A program made the position numbers and the translations under genes. The notes beneath the pieces were generated by a model, which was not told the DNA's origin, did not search any database, and saw only the letters and a program-made list of their open reading frames with translations. A stretch of DNA of 64,000 nt from JAFGLZ01 sp964390905 (lineage in GTDB: Bacteria > Planctomycetota > Phycisphaerae > UBA1845 > JAFGLZ01), in contig CAYMLO010000002.1 in the NCBI GenBank assembly GCA_964390905.1, forward strand, positions 62,001-126,000, written 5' to 3'. This document shows, piece after piece, positions 8,691 to 17,605 of this stretch (position 1 is the stretch's first letter; each line of letters begins with the position of its first letter).

Positions 8691-10844
8691 ATGGCAGGCG
8701 AGAAGGTGGTCTGGGGCATCGACGTGGGCCAGTGCGCCCTCAAGGCGCTGAAGGTTCAGCTCGTCGGGGACGACGTGGAGGCCGTCGCCTTCGACATCGT
8801 CGAGCATCCCAAGCCGCTCAACCCGAACGAGCGAGGCGGCGAGGCCATGAGCGAAGCGCTCACCCAGGCCGTCGAGACGCTGATGAGCCGGAACGACATG
8901 GTCGGCAACCTGGTGGTCATCGGCGTGCCCGGCTACCAGGCCTTCACGCGTTTCACCAAGCTGCCGCCGGTGGACAAGAAGCAGCTTCCCGCGATCGTGC
9001 AATTCGAGGCGGGCCAGCAGATCCCCTACGACATCGACCAGGTTATCTGGGACTACCAGATCTTCAGCGAGCAGGACAGTCCCGACCTGGAGGTGGGGAT
9101 CTTCTGCATGCGGACCGAGCAGCTGGATCGGTACGTCACGCCGTTCACGAACTCCGGGCTTCAGCCCATCATCGTCCAGCCGGCGCCGCTGGCGTTGTAC
9201 AACTTCCTGGAACACGACGCGCACCGACCGGGCAAGGCCACCATCCTGCTCGACATCGGCGCCGAGAGCACGGACTTGATCGTCTCGGATCGCGGGAGCG
9301 TCTGGACCCGCGCGATTCCGATCGGTGGGAACAGCTTCACCGAGCGGCTGGTCGAGGCGTTCAGGTTGGAGTTCCCCAAGGCCGAGAGCCTCAAGCGCTC
9401 CGCCGCGACCAGCAAATATGCGCGCCAGGTCTTCCAGGCGATGCGTCCGGTGTATCAAGACCTGGTGGGCGAGATCCAGCGCTCCGTCGGGCGCTACAGT
9501 CAGACGCATCGGGAGGCGGCGCTGGACAAGGTCGTGGGGATGGGCAACGGGTTCCGGCTGCCGGGGCTTCAGAAGTTCTTGCAGCAGAACCTGGGGATGA
9601 AGGTGGAACGGGTGTCGGCGTTCAACGCGCTGAAGCCCGGGCCTTCGCTCAACGCGCCCACGCTGAACGAGAACGTGCTGAGCTTGGGGGTGGCATACGG
9701 GCTGGCCGTTCAGGGGATCGGTCGGTCACCGATTGCATCGAATCTCCTGCCGCCCAAGATCGGCAAGCGTGCGGTGTGGCGGCGGAAGCGCTCCTGGTTC
9801 GCGGCGGCCGCGGCGTGCCTGGTGCTCGCGACGGCGTCGCTGTGGGCCCGTCACATCCTCGACAGCGGGGCCCTGGAACGCTACGCGGGGGATGGCGACC
9901 ATGACGTCCGCCGTGTCAATATCGACGCGATTCCGCGGATCGCCGCAAGCTCGCCCGAGGGCATGCTTCCCCGCAAGTACTCTGTCGAGATCTTGTCAGC
10001 GGCCACCAGTCTCAGCAAGGAGTGGGGGCGTCTCGACGGTGAGATCGAGACCAAGAAGGAAGAAGTCCAGGAGATCATGACCATCCTGGAGGACCAGAGC
10101 CTGTGGCTAAAGATCCTGGATCTGGTTCACAGCGCCTTGCCGACGGAGGATGGCGAACTGGTCAAGGCGGAGAGCCTGGACGCCTACCTGGAAGCGGCCA
10201 AGAAGCTCCCGCGCCAGGATCGTCACCAGATCCTCGTCAAGTCCTTCAGCACGGCGTACGCCGCCAGCGTATCCGAGAAGATCGGGCCGCTCGAGACGCC
10301 CGGCGGCGAGGCGATGGAGGAGCCGACGAAGAGCCGCAAGTCCAAGAAGAGCAAGGCGAAGAGGAAGACGAAGTCGCGCACGTCCAAGAGCAGGGGAAGG
10401 GGCGCGGGGGCAAGGGAGGCGGGAGGTGCGCGGACAGACGGCCGCGGGTTCGTCATTACGATCTCCGGTTCGACCCCTTACAAGAACGAAGACGTCCTGA
10501 CGGACTTTCGCGACAGGCTGGCCGAGCTGGGGAATCCAAAGGACCTGGCAACGGCCAAGAAGCTGGGCTTCCACGTTCTGATAGGCAAGGACTCACTTCG
10601 TCGCGAGAAGCGCGACAGCAATGCCGAGATGAGATTGAAGGAGCGGGCCTTGCGATCCGGGTCGGCGGGCGCCGAAGACCTGGAGCTGGGCGAAAACGCC
10701 AGAGATCCGGTGACCGGAGAGATCTGGGTCGGGGATTGGCTGTTCGAGCTGAAGTTCGGTGTGGTGTTGGGGGCGAATCCTGAGGCGACCGAGACGTCGG
10801 CGGATGCGGGGACAAGTGGCTCTGACACCCGCCGCAAAGGATGA
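8691..10844 (+). CDS. pilM: Type IV pilus PilM fused to a PilN-like membrane segment
   Basis: A 717-residue protein. The start is ATG 8691, six bases after a perfect AGGAGG (8679-8684). Residues 1-345 form a PilM actin-like ATPase: phosphate-1 loop WGIDVGQCALKALKVQ, phosphate-2 loop LLDIGAESTDLIV, adenosine site GMGNGFRLPGLQKFL. At about residues 366-385 there is one membrane segment (WFAAAAACLVLATASLWA). The periplasmic-side remainder has a coiled stretch, a Lys/Ser/Arg-rich linker (about residues 545-585) and a beta/alpha segment starting FVITISGSTPYKNEDVLTDF that resembles the PilN fold. PilM and PilN are normally separate proteins that bind each other through the PilN N-terminal tail, so a fusion makes mechanical sense. 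It overlaps the next gene by 4 bp (ATGA), showing translational coupling. Confidence 0.85.
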   Translation: MAGEKVVWGIDVGQCALKALKVQLVGDDVEAVAFDIVEHPKPLNPNERGGEAMSEALTQAVETLMSRNDMVGNLVVIGVPGYQAFTRFTKLPPVDKKQLPAIVQFEAGQQIPYDIDQVIWDYQIFSEQDSPDLEVGIFCMRTEQLDRYVTPFTNSGLQPIIVQPAPLALYNFLEHDAHRPGKATILLDIGAESTDLIVSDRGSVWTRAIPIGGNSFTERLVEAFRLEFPKAESLKRSAATSKYARQVFQAMRPVYQDLVGEIQRSVGRYSQTHREAALDKVVGMGNGFRLPGLQKFLQQNLGMKVERVSAFNALKPGPSLNAPTLNENVLSLGVAYGLAVQGIGRSPIASNLLPPKIGKRAVWRRKRSWFAAAAACLVLATASLWARHILDSGALERYAGDGDHDVRRVNIDAIPRIAASSPEGMLPRKYSVEILSAATSLSKEWGRLDGEIETKKEEVQEIMTILEDQSLWLKILDLVHSALPTEDGELVKAESLDAYLEAAKKLPRQDRHQILVKSFSTAYAASVSEKIGPLETPGGEAMEEPTKSRKSKKSKAKRKTKSRTSKSRGRGAGAREAGGARTDGRGFVITISGSTPYKNEDVLTDFRDRLAELGNPKDLATAKKLGFHVLIGKDSLRREKRDSNAEMRLKERALRSGSAGAEDLELGENARDPVTGEIWVGDWLFELKFGVVLGANPEATETSADAGTSGSDTRRKG

Positions 10845-12424
10845 TGGCAATGGATTTCGTGAAGCGCAATCTGTTCATCCTCATCAGCCTGGGGATCGGC
10901 CTGGCGTCGGTTGGCCTGGGGATGATGGCCTGCAACAGGTTCGAGGCTACTCAGACGAGTATGGCGCAGGCGGCCGATTTCGGGCGTCAGTTGGACAGCG
11001 CCAAGATGGCGCGGGGACGTCCCAAACCGTTTGCGCCGGTCGACATCCACGTCCAGCAGCAGAATCTCGAGACCGTTGAGAAAGCCGTCAACGGCGTCCA
11101 TCGCAAGGCCAAGGTCATCAACGAAACGGGGCTGGAGCCTCTGGTGGCGGACTTCTTCCCGGACCAGATGGACCGGCCGAACAAGGTGCTCGAGTTCGTC
11201 ATTGCGTACCGCAAGGCGAAGGACGCCCTACCAGGCCTGCTGCGCGCGGGCGGTCTGCCTACGCAGGCCGACATTGATGCGGTGAAGGCGGCGCTCGGCG
11301 GCGAGGATCCCAAGACGACCCCGGAGCGATCGCCGCGGCCTTCCGCCAGGCAGAGGCCAGGACCCTCCGCCAGACGCAAGCCGTCCGGCAGCTTGAGCGG
11401 TCTCCAGCTCTCCGCGTTGCGCGGGGCGGCGGGCCGCGAAAGGACCAGGCGGAAAGCGGGAGACGACAAGGACCCCGATGCCGAAAAGCCCGCCGGCGAG
11501 GATCCCCAGCGGGTGGCCCAAATCAAACGGGCTCAGTCGATCCACTGCTACGTCGGCGACACCGTGGAGGAAACCTTCACCGTCATTCCCGGGGCCTGTG
11601 ATGTTCCGGAGAAGGCGAATCCGTTGGTGATGTGGCAAGCGCAGCTGACGCTCTGGATACAGCAGGAGGTCTGTCTCGCGCTAGCCGACGTCAACAACGC
11701 GGCGGTCAAGAAGATCAAGGCGTCGCAAGAGAATGCGCCCATCGACGTGACCACGCTACCGGTCAAGCGCATTATCCGACTGAGCGTCGGCAACTACCGG
11801 TCCAAAGGACCGGCGCGCCAGGCCGCCGAGACGGAAAAGGGCGGTCGTAGCGGCAAGACAAAGAAGAGCAAGGGCAGGAGGAGAGACAAGACTACACCCG
11901 AAGGTGCGAAGGGCGGGGCGCTGTCGGGCGGGAATCTCGGCAAGCTCATGGGCGCCGGCAGGAACACGGCCAGGACGACGAAGCGAGAGGAGTCCGGAGC
12001 TTCGGGAGAGACGATTGCGCTTGGCCTCAGCTTGACCGGGCCGGTTTGGACGGGACGCGAAGGCGACCAGCATCTCGATGTGGTGCCCGTGGGAATGAAG
12101 CTGATCGTCGACGAGCGCTATCTTCTGCAGGTGATCGACCGGATCTGCCGGATGAACTTCTACGTCTTCACCCAGGTGAGCTATCGGCGGCTGGAGCGTG
12201 AGGACCTGGAAGGCCCCTACGTCTACGGGCCTAGCCCGCTGATCGAGGTCAGCATGACGTTCGATCGATACTTCTACACGAACGTGGAGGCCTACAAAGG
12301 CCTGATGCCGCCGAGCGTGCATGAGGCGCTCGGCCACGCAATGTTGCTGGAAGGCCAAGAGGAGGGGCAGGCGGGAGGCAAGGCAAGCCGGAGGAGCCGG
12401 AGACGCCGAAGCAAGTCCAGCTAG
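10841..12424 (+). CDS. Pilus operon membrane protein, PilO/Amuc_1100-like
   Basis: A 527-residue protein coupled to the PilM fusion by an ATGATG start that overlaps the previous stop. One N-terminal membrane anchor (NLFILISLGIGLASVGLGMMA) is followed by a coiled coil (residues about 55-100), a helical segment with ALPGLLRAGGLPTQADI, two basic Ser/Arg/Lys-rich linkers (about residues 165-215 and 325-350), and a C-terminal beta/alpha domain (YLLQVIDRICRMNFYVFTQVSYRR, then IEVSMTFDRYFYT). The order anchor, coiled coil, and a final domain in which a helix is followed by the strand FTQVSYR matches what I recall of Akkermansia Amuc_1100, a PilO/PilN-like protein from a PVC pilus operon. That resemblance is by eye only. 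Likely role: the inner-membrane alignment subcomplex of a pilus or secretion machine. Confidence 0.75.
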   Translation: MMAMDFVKRNLFILISLGIGLASVGLGMMACNRFEATQTSMAQAADFGRQLDSAKMARGRPKPFAPVDIHVQQQNLETVEKAVNGVHRKAKVINETGLEPLVADFFPDQMDRPNKVLEFVIAYRKAKDALPGLLRAGGLPTQADIDAVKAALGGEDPKTTPERSPRPSARQRPGPSARRKPSGSLSGLQLSALRGAAGRERTRRKAGDDKDPDAEKPAGEDPQRVAQIKRAQSIHCYVGDTVEETFTVIPGACDVPEKANPLVMWQAQLTLWIQQEVCLALADVNNAAVKKIKASQENAPIDVTTLPVKRIIRLSVGNYRSKGPARQAAETEKGGRSGKTKKSKGRRRDKTTPEGAKGGALSGGNLGKLMGAGRNTARTTKREESGASGETIALGLSLTGPVWTGREGDQHLDVVPVGMKLIVDERYLLQVIDRICRMNFYVFTQVSYRRLEREDLEGPYVYGPSPLIEVSMTFDRYFYTNVEAYKGLMPPSVHEALGHAMLLEGQEEGQAGGKASRRSRRRRSKSS

Positions 12425-12458
12425 CGGCGGATCGCGCCTGGTTGGACAGGAGCAACAC

Positions 12459-14540
12459 ATGGCCAAGAAGAGCGTTGGCATCGTCGAGCTGCACATCGAG
12501 AAGGTCGTCCTTGGTGCGGCCGTGGTGTTCCTGTTGATCGTGGTCTTCAACTACCTGGCGACCAACCCGAACTACGTGGAGTTCGACGGCAAGCAGCTCT
12601 ATCCGGCCAAGATCGACCTGGCGGTTCGGGACCGCGCCGAGGACCTGGCGCTCAAGATGCAACGGCCCGAGCCGATCGAAGGAGACGATATCGACCCGCC
12701 TGACTGGGAGGACAAGCTGAAAGACGCCTTCAGCAAGGGGCCGATCGCCGTCCACGGGCTCGAGCCGACGATGGTCCCGTTCGTGCCATGGGGAAAGAAG
12801 ACGGAGCGGGTCGAGTTCAAACCGACGACCGAGGTGCGGAAGGGCCTGGCCCTCGCCCAGGTCATGGCGCCCGAGGCGCCGACGGTCCAGTACATCCGGA
12901 CGCTGGCCAAGCCGCCACAGAATCTCGACGAGGAGAGCGGAGCAGGTCAGGATAAGGCTGAGAAGGAAGACGAGGAGGTGCTGGAAGAGGACATCGACCT
13001 GGTCATCCTCGAGACGAAGTTCGACCTCGTCGGACAGCAGAAACTCCTCGAAGAGACGTACAAGTACGACAAGGAGTTCGCCAAAATCGTCTTCGCCGTC
13101 GTGCAGGTTCAGCGACAGGAACTCCTGGGAGCCGACTGGAGCGAATGGGAGGACATTGTGGCGTTCTCTGAACCTCCTCCGCCGCCCGCGCCCCGGCTCG
13201 ACCTCGTCGGGGACAAGATGCTGTCGCCAGAGGCTGCAGACAGATTCAAGAAGTATCGCGACATACTGACTGCCCAGCGGATGCAGGAGCACATCTTGAC
13301 CCCCCTAGGACCGACGCGGCGCGGCAAAGGGGCCCGCGAAGCGCCTAAGGCGTCCCGATCTCGGGGCGGGCCGAGTTTCCGCGGCCTGGACGACCTGAAG
13401 TTGCGGGACCGGGGCGCTGTCAAGTGGACCAAACCCTACGAGCGTAGGACCAGGACCGCGAAGCCATCCAGAGAGCGCACTACGAGGGGGGACCGTGACG
13501 AAAAGAAGACGAAGGAAGAGAAGGAGCTGAAGTTCGACTCGGACGAGAAGGCCATCAAGTTCATCACCGAGAAGCTGGCCGAGGCGGAGCGGGCCCTGGA
13601 GGAGGACAAGTACGAGGAGGCCCGGGCGCTGGCGCAGCAAGTCCTCAAGGCGCACGACGTCCGGACCGTCGGTCGGCGGCAGCAGATTCAGAGAGCCGAG
13701 GAGATTGTGAAGCTCGGGAAGGGCACGAAGCGCGAGGGACCGAAGGGCGCTCCCGAGGCCGAGCGGGGCCTCGAGCTGATCCGCGCGTTTGACGTGAGCG
13801 GGAGTCCGGGCCGCACGTATCGGTACCGGATCCGCGTGGGGATCCTCAACGAGTACTGCCTGGCCGCCGACAAGCTGGAGAGCCCCGCCGACGCCACCAA
13901 GGCGATCCTCTACGGCGAGTGGTCCGAACCATCCGAGGCGGTGGGCATCGAGCGCGATACGTACTTCTACCTCGTCGGCAGGGACCTGCGGCGCGAGTGT
14001 TTGAAGGTCGACGTGTTCAAGTGGTACCAGGACGGTTGGATCAAGGAGACGTTCACCGTTCGGCCCGGGGAGGAGGTGGGGGCGGCCCGGGACGTCCAGG
14101 TGACCATCGCAGGGAAGCCGTACCTCGAGGAGGTGGACTTCGCGACGGGGTCGGTGGCGGTGGACATGGCTTTCGACGTGGTCTACGAAAGCGTCCAGCC
14201 CAAAGCGCAAGGCTACGGGCTGAACCAACGGAAACCACAGACCCATTCGCTGGTCTACATGGACGAGGACGGCGAGCTCCACGAACAGTTCGTGCTGGTC
14301 GACCGGGCCGACCCTCGCTACAAAGATCTGCTCTCACAGACGGAGCAATCCCGCGTCAAGGTGCAGAAGAAGAAGGACAAGGATAAGGAGTCCGACGTCA
14401 AGCGGCGCAAGAAGGGCGGGATCAGCAGCAAGTACAAGCGGTCGAGCGGCCGGAGAGGAAGCTACGGGAGCAGCAGAGGCAGGAGTTCCAGGGGCTCCAG
14501 GAGTTCCGGTCGCAGCAGGGGAAGTCGAATGCGCCGCTGA
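12459..14540 (+). CDS. Large membrane-anchored pilus operon protein with Arg/Ser-rich tail
   Basis: A 693-residue protein. The start is ATG 12459, six bases after AGGAG (12448-12452); the frame open upstream overlaps the previous gene and is not used. There is one N-terminal anchor (VVLGAAVVFLLIVVFNYL), then acidic and proline-rich segments, a highly charged helical stretch (about residues 360-430), and a beta-sandwich-like region with ELIRAFDVSGSPGRTYRYRIRV and YGEWSEPSEAVGI that looks like a fibronectin-III-type fold. The last 50 or so residues are almost entirely Lys, Arg, Ser and Gly (RSSRGSRSSGRSRGSRMRR). I do not recognise the family. It closes the three-gene operon, so it is probably a periplasmic structural or scaffold part of the same machine. 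Confidence 0.75.
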   Translation: MAKKSVGIVELHIEKVVLGAAVVFLLIVVFNYLATNPNYVEFDGKQLYPAKIDLAVRDRAEDLALKMQRPEPIEGDDIDPPDWEDKLKDAFSKGPIAVHGLEPTMVPFVPWGKKTERVEFKPTTEVRKGLALAQVMAPEAPTVQYIRTLAKPPQNLDEESGAGQDKAEKEDEEVLEEDIDLVILETKFDLVGQQKLLEETYKYDKEFAKIVFAVVQVQRQELLGADWSEWEDIVAFSEPPPPPAPRLDLVGDKMLSPEAADRFKKYRDILTAQRMQEHILTPLGPTRRGKGAREAPKASRSRGGPSFRGLDDLKLRDRGAVKWTKPYERRTRTAKPSRERTTRGDRDEKKTKEEKELKFDSDEKAIKFITEKLAEAERALEEDKYEEARALAQQVLKAHDVRTVGRRQQIQRAEEIVKLGKGTKREGPKGAPEAERGLELIRAFDVSGSPGRTYRYRIRVGILNEYCLAADKLESPADATKAILYGEWSEPSEAVGIERDTYFYLVGRDLRRECLKVDVFKWYQDGWIKETFTVRPGEEVGAARDVQVTIAGKPYLEEVDFATGSVAVDMAFDVVYESVQPKAQGYGLNQRKPQTHSLVYMDEDGELHEQFVLVDRADPRYKDLLSQTEQSRVKVQKKKDKDKESDVKRRKKGGISSKYKRSSGRRGSYGSSRGRSSRGSRSSGRSRGSRMRR

Positions 14541-14633
14541 TCGCTTCCGGACGGGTTGCCGTCCGAACGCCCGCCCCTCGACCATGGCGCAGATTCGGCG
14601 TCTGGTAGCAGACGACTGGGAACCGGCCACGCC

Positions 14634-16130
14634 ATGAGCGAAAAGAAGCATCTCTACTGGGGCGATCTGCACAACCACAACGCCATCGGCTACGCGAGAG
14701 GATCGCTGGAACGATCGTACGACATCGCGGTGCGCCACCTCGACTTCTTCGCCTTCACCGGCCACGCCCAGTGGCATGACATGCCCAAGATGCCGCAGGA
14801 CAAGCATCTCAAGTGGGTCAAGGGCTTCGAGGTCCTCCGGAAGCACTGGCGCGACGTCGAGCGGCTGGCGGCTGAGCACTACCACCCGGGCCGGTTCGTG
14901 ACGTTCGTGGCGTACGAGTGGCATTCGAGCCGGTTCGGCGACTACTGCCTGATCTACCCGGGGCAGGACGACACGCGGCTGGCGTACTTCGATCACGTCT
15001 CGAAGCTGCAGGCGTATGCGCAGAAGCGAGGTGCATTGATCATCCCCCACCACCCGGCCTATCGCGCGGATTGGCGGGGAGCGAACTTCGACCACCTCGA
15101 CACGACGGTCTCGCCCGTCGTCGAGTTCTTTTCCGAGCATGGCGGCGCCGAGCATGATCGCGGGCCGTTCGAGTACCTGCGGCACAGCATGGGCGGACGG
15201 TGGACGGTCAACACGATGCGGTCGCTATTGGGCCGCGGCGCGCGCGTGGGCGTGGTGGCCAGCACGGACGACCATCTGGGCTATCCCGGCGCGTACCGTG
15301 AAGGGCTGACGGGGTTGTATGCCGATGCCCTCACGCGCGAGGGGATCTTCGAGGCCCTGCGCGCCCGTCGCACGGTCGCGGTGACGGGCGACCGGATCGC
15401 CCTGGACTTCCGCCTCAACGATCGGTGGATGGGCGAGGCGGTCGGCCCGACCGACGCGCGCGAGATCGAGGTCACCGCCACCGGCTGGGACGAGATCGAG
15501 CGCGTCGAGCTGATCGAGAACGGCCGGCCGATCGCCCGCGTCTTCCCGGCCGATCAGCCGGCCGATCCCCCGCCGTGGGACAAGCCCGTCCTGTGCCGCG
15601 TCGAGTTCGGCTGGGGACCGTGGGGGGATCTGAACATGGCGCGGATCTGCGACTGGGAGTTCGAGCTGAGCGTCGAGGGCGGCGAGATCCTCGACGTGCT
15701 CGGGTGCTTCCGGTCCGGGCCGTTCCACGAGAACCGACGCAACATCATCAGCCCCCGATCCAACAAGACCTGCCACGTCCGGTCCTACACGTCGCGCACC
15801 CAGGCCTTGGGCGACCTGGTGACCAACGCCATCGTGCTCAAGCTCCAGGCTGGCCCGGACGCGAAGCTGACGGCCACGTTCACGCGGCCAACGGCCACGA
15901 CGCTCGTCAAGAAGCTGTCGGACCTCGCCACCAGCAGCGACATCGACTTCTTCGGGCCGTTCAGCAGCGAGTCAATCCTGTTTCACCGTCTGGTCTTCGA
16001 GCCCCACTACCAGGCCCGGCTCGCACTGACGCATCGCGGGCAGCCCAAGCGTGCCGACTGGTACTACGCCCGCGTGGTGCAAACCAACGGCGACCAGGCG
16101 TGGTCCAGCCCGATCTGGGTCGGTGCGTAG
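14634..16130 (+). CDS. PHP-fold / DUF3604-like metal-dependent hydrolase
   Basis: A 498-residue protein. The first motif, YWGDLHNHNAIG, together with LIIPHHPAYR and VASTDDHLGYPG, gives the His/Asp metal ligands expected for PHP-type phosphoesterases and the DUF3604 family. The C-terminal half has ENGRPIARVFP and a beta-rich end finishing WYYARVVQTNGDQAWSSPIWVGA, which is typical of DUF3604 proteins of planctomycetes. The ATG at 14634 puts the metal-binding segment at residue 8. A TTG at 14556 in the same frame would add 26 residues without family support. No signal peptide is evident, so the protein is probably cytoplasmic. The substrate is unknown; the family is often found with sulfatases and sugar-degradation genes. 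Confidence 0.85.
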   Translation: MSEKKHLYWGDLHNHNAIGYARGSLERSYDIAVRHLDFFAFTGHAQWHDMPKMPQDKHLKWVKGFEVLRKHWRDVERLAAEHYHPGRFVTFVAYEWHSSRFGDYCLIYPGQDDTRLAYFDHVSKLQAYAQKRGALIIPHHPAYRADWRGANFDHLDTTVSPVVEFFSEHGGAEHDRGPFEYLRHSMGGRWTVNTMRSLLGRGARVGVVASTDDHLGYPGAYREGLTGLYADALTREGIFEALRARRTVAVTGDRIALDFRLNDRWMGEAVGPTDAREIEVTATGWDEIERVELIENGRPIARVFPADQPADPPPWDKPVLCRVEFGWGPWGDLNMARICDWEFELSVEGGEILDVLGCFRSGPFHENRRNIISPRSNKTCHVRSYTSRTQALGDLVTNAIVLKLQAGPDAKLTATFTRPTATTLVKKLSDLATSSDIDFFGPFSSESILFHRLVFEPHYQARLALTHRGQPKRADWYYARVVQTNGDQAWSSPIWVGA

Positions 16131-16216
16131 GTCGTTGCCCCGGTCCGCGGGCCGCTATATCCTTCACGCCACGTCAGCGACGCGATCCTGCGATCTAAGA
16201 ACGGGAGTCTACGAAC

Positions 16217-17431
16217 ATGAGCCCAGACGACGGGAAGATGCCGGTATTGGTGGTGGGCGGCGGCATGATCAGCGCCGAGGTGGTCCTGCCGACGGTGTTT
16301 CAGGAGCAGGCGCGGGGGCTGCTCGGTGAGATCTGGGTCGCGACGCGGCGGGCCGAGCGGATCATCTGGCTTCATGAGCAGCTCCCGGGGTGTGCGTTCA
16401 AGGCGTTTCCCGATCCGGTGACCGACGGACGCGACGCCGTGGACGCGGACGCCTACCAGCAGGCGATCGCCGCGCTGCCCGCCGACGGCGTGGTCGTCGT
16501 GGCCACGCCCGATCACTTTCACACCCCGGTGATCGAGGAGGCGATCCGCACCGGCCATCATTGCGTGGTCGAAAAGCCCCTGTGCCTGAAGATCGACGAG
16601 GCCCGACGGATCCGCGATCTGGCCCGGCAGGCCGGCATCTACGTCTACACCGACTACCACAAGCGTCACGACCGGGCGATCCGCGCCGCCCAGAAGAAGG
16701 TTCGCGACGGCGCGCTGGGCCAGATGCTCCACGGACACGCCTGGATCGAGGAGCGTCGGGAGATGCCCCTGCACTGGTTCGCCAACTGGTGCGAGCAATC
16801 GAGCCCGTTCGAGTACATCGGCGTGCACTACGCGGACGCGTACTACTTCATCACGGGCCTGAAGCCGAAGCGCCTGGTGGCGTTCGGCCAGAAGAAGCTC
16901 CTGCCCACGCTCGGCAAGGACGCCTACGACACGGTCAGCGCGACGATCCAGTGGGAAGATGACTCGGTCCTGTTCATCCGGACGGGTTGGGTCTGCTCGG
17001 AGCACCAGACGGCCCTGACCAACCAGGGCCTGTGTCTGATGGGCACGGAAGGGGAGTACTGGTCCGACCACAAGGACCGCAACACGTACTTCTGCACGCA
17101 GCAGGGCAAGTTCGAGCACTTCAACCCGAACTTCTTCAAGGGCCACTGCGACTGGGACGACCCGGGTCGCGTCGAGTGGGTCGGCTACGGCTACGACTCG
17201 ATCAAGCAGCCGCTGGACGACATCCGCGCGATGCAGGCCGCCACCGCCGGGATGGACGACGCGGCCGCGTTGGCCAAGCGCCGCGACCTGATCGCCGCAT
17301 TCGAGCCCGTCCGCCCCCTCCCCGACCAGGCCCTGATCGGCACGGCCATTAACGAAGCCGTCCGAATGTCGTTCGAGAACGACAGCGCGTACGTCTGGTT
17401 TGACGAGGGAATGGGTGTGTCGATGCGATAA
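16217..17431 (+). CDS. Gfo/Idh/MocA family oxidoreductase
   Basis: A 404-residue cytoplasmic NAD(P)-dependent dehydrogenase of the Gfo/Idh/MocA superfamily. The N-terminal Rossmann region begins VLVVGGGMISAEVVLP. The nucleotide-associated VVVATPDHFHTPVIEEA and the family signature EKPL (VVEKPLCLKIDEARRI) follow. The catalytic Lys is the one in EKP. The second domain has WIEERREMPLHW and YIGVHYADAYYF, with His and Asp in the usual place. GGGAG lies upstream of ATG 16217. These enzymes oxidise or reduce cyclic sugars and inositols; which one cannot be decided here. It follows the DUF3604-like gene by 86 bp on the same strand. Confidence 0.9.
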   Translation: MSPDDGKMPVLVVGGGMISAEVVLPTVFQEQARGLLGEIWVATRRAERIIWLHEQLPGCAFKAFPDPVTDGRDAVDADAYQQAIAALPADGVVVVATPDHFHTPVIEEAIRTGHHCVVEKPLCLKIDEARRIRDLARQAGIYVYTDYHKRHDRAIRAAQKKVRDGALGQMLHGHAWIEERREMPLHWFANWCEQSSPFEYIGVHYADAYYFITGLKPKRLVAFGQKKLLPTLGKDAYDTVSATIQWEDDSVLFIRTGWVCSEHQTALTNQGLCLMGTEGEYWSDHKDRNTYFCTQQGKFEHFNPNFFKGHCDWDDPGRVEWVGYGYDSIKQPLDDIRAMQAATAGMDDAAALAKRRDLIAAFEPVRPLPDQALIGTAINEAVRMSFENDSAYVWFDEGMGVSMR

Positions 17432-17483
17432 CATGATATGCATGGGCTGAGGCCTGGCTCTCTGGGAGCTTGGTCGTCTTCGT

Positions 17484-17511
17484 TTGACCTGACTCCACCG
17501 TTCAGTAGAAT
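17484..17511 (+). promoter_or_regulatory. Candidate sigma-70-type promoter
   Basis: TTGACC (17484-17489), a 16-base spacer and TAGAAT (17506-17511) precede the exported-protein/metallophosphoesterase gene pair, predicting a transcript start near 17518 and a leader of about 90 bases. The match is four or five of six in each box, in an otherwise GC-rich region. Confidence 0.5.
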
Positions 17512-17605
17512 GATTTACTCACGGGAGGCACGGAATGTCGGATGAGATGCGGCCCTGGCCGTTTGGGCTTGCGTTGTAGGCATTCCCCCGGTGATCGAGC
17601 AGGTC

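Noticed and set aside
14556..14633. In-frame TTG start giving the DUF3604-like protein 26 extra residues
   Set aside because: The extra residues match no family segment and the ATG at 14634 puts the metal motif at the expected place.
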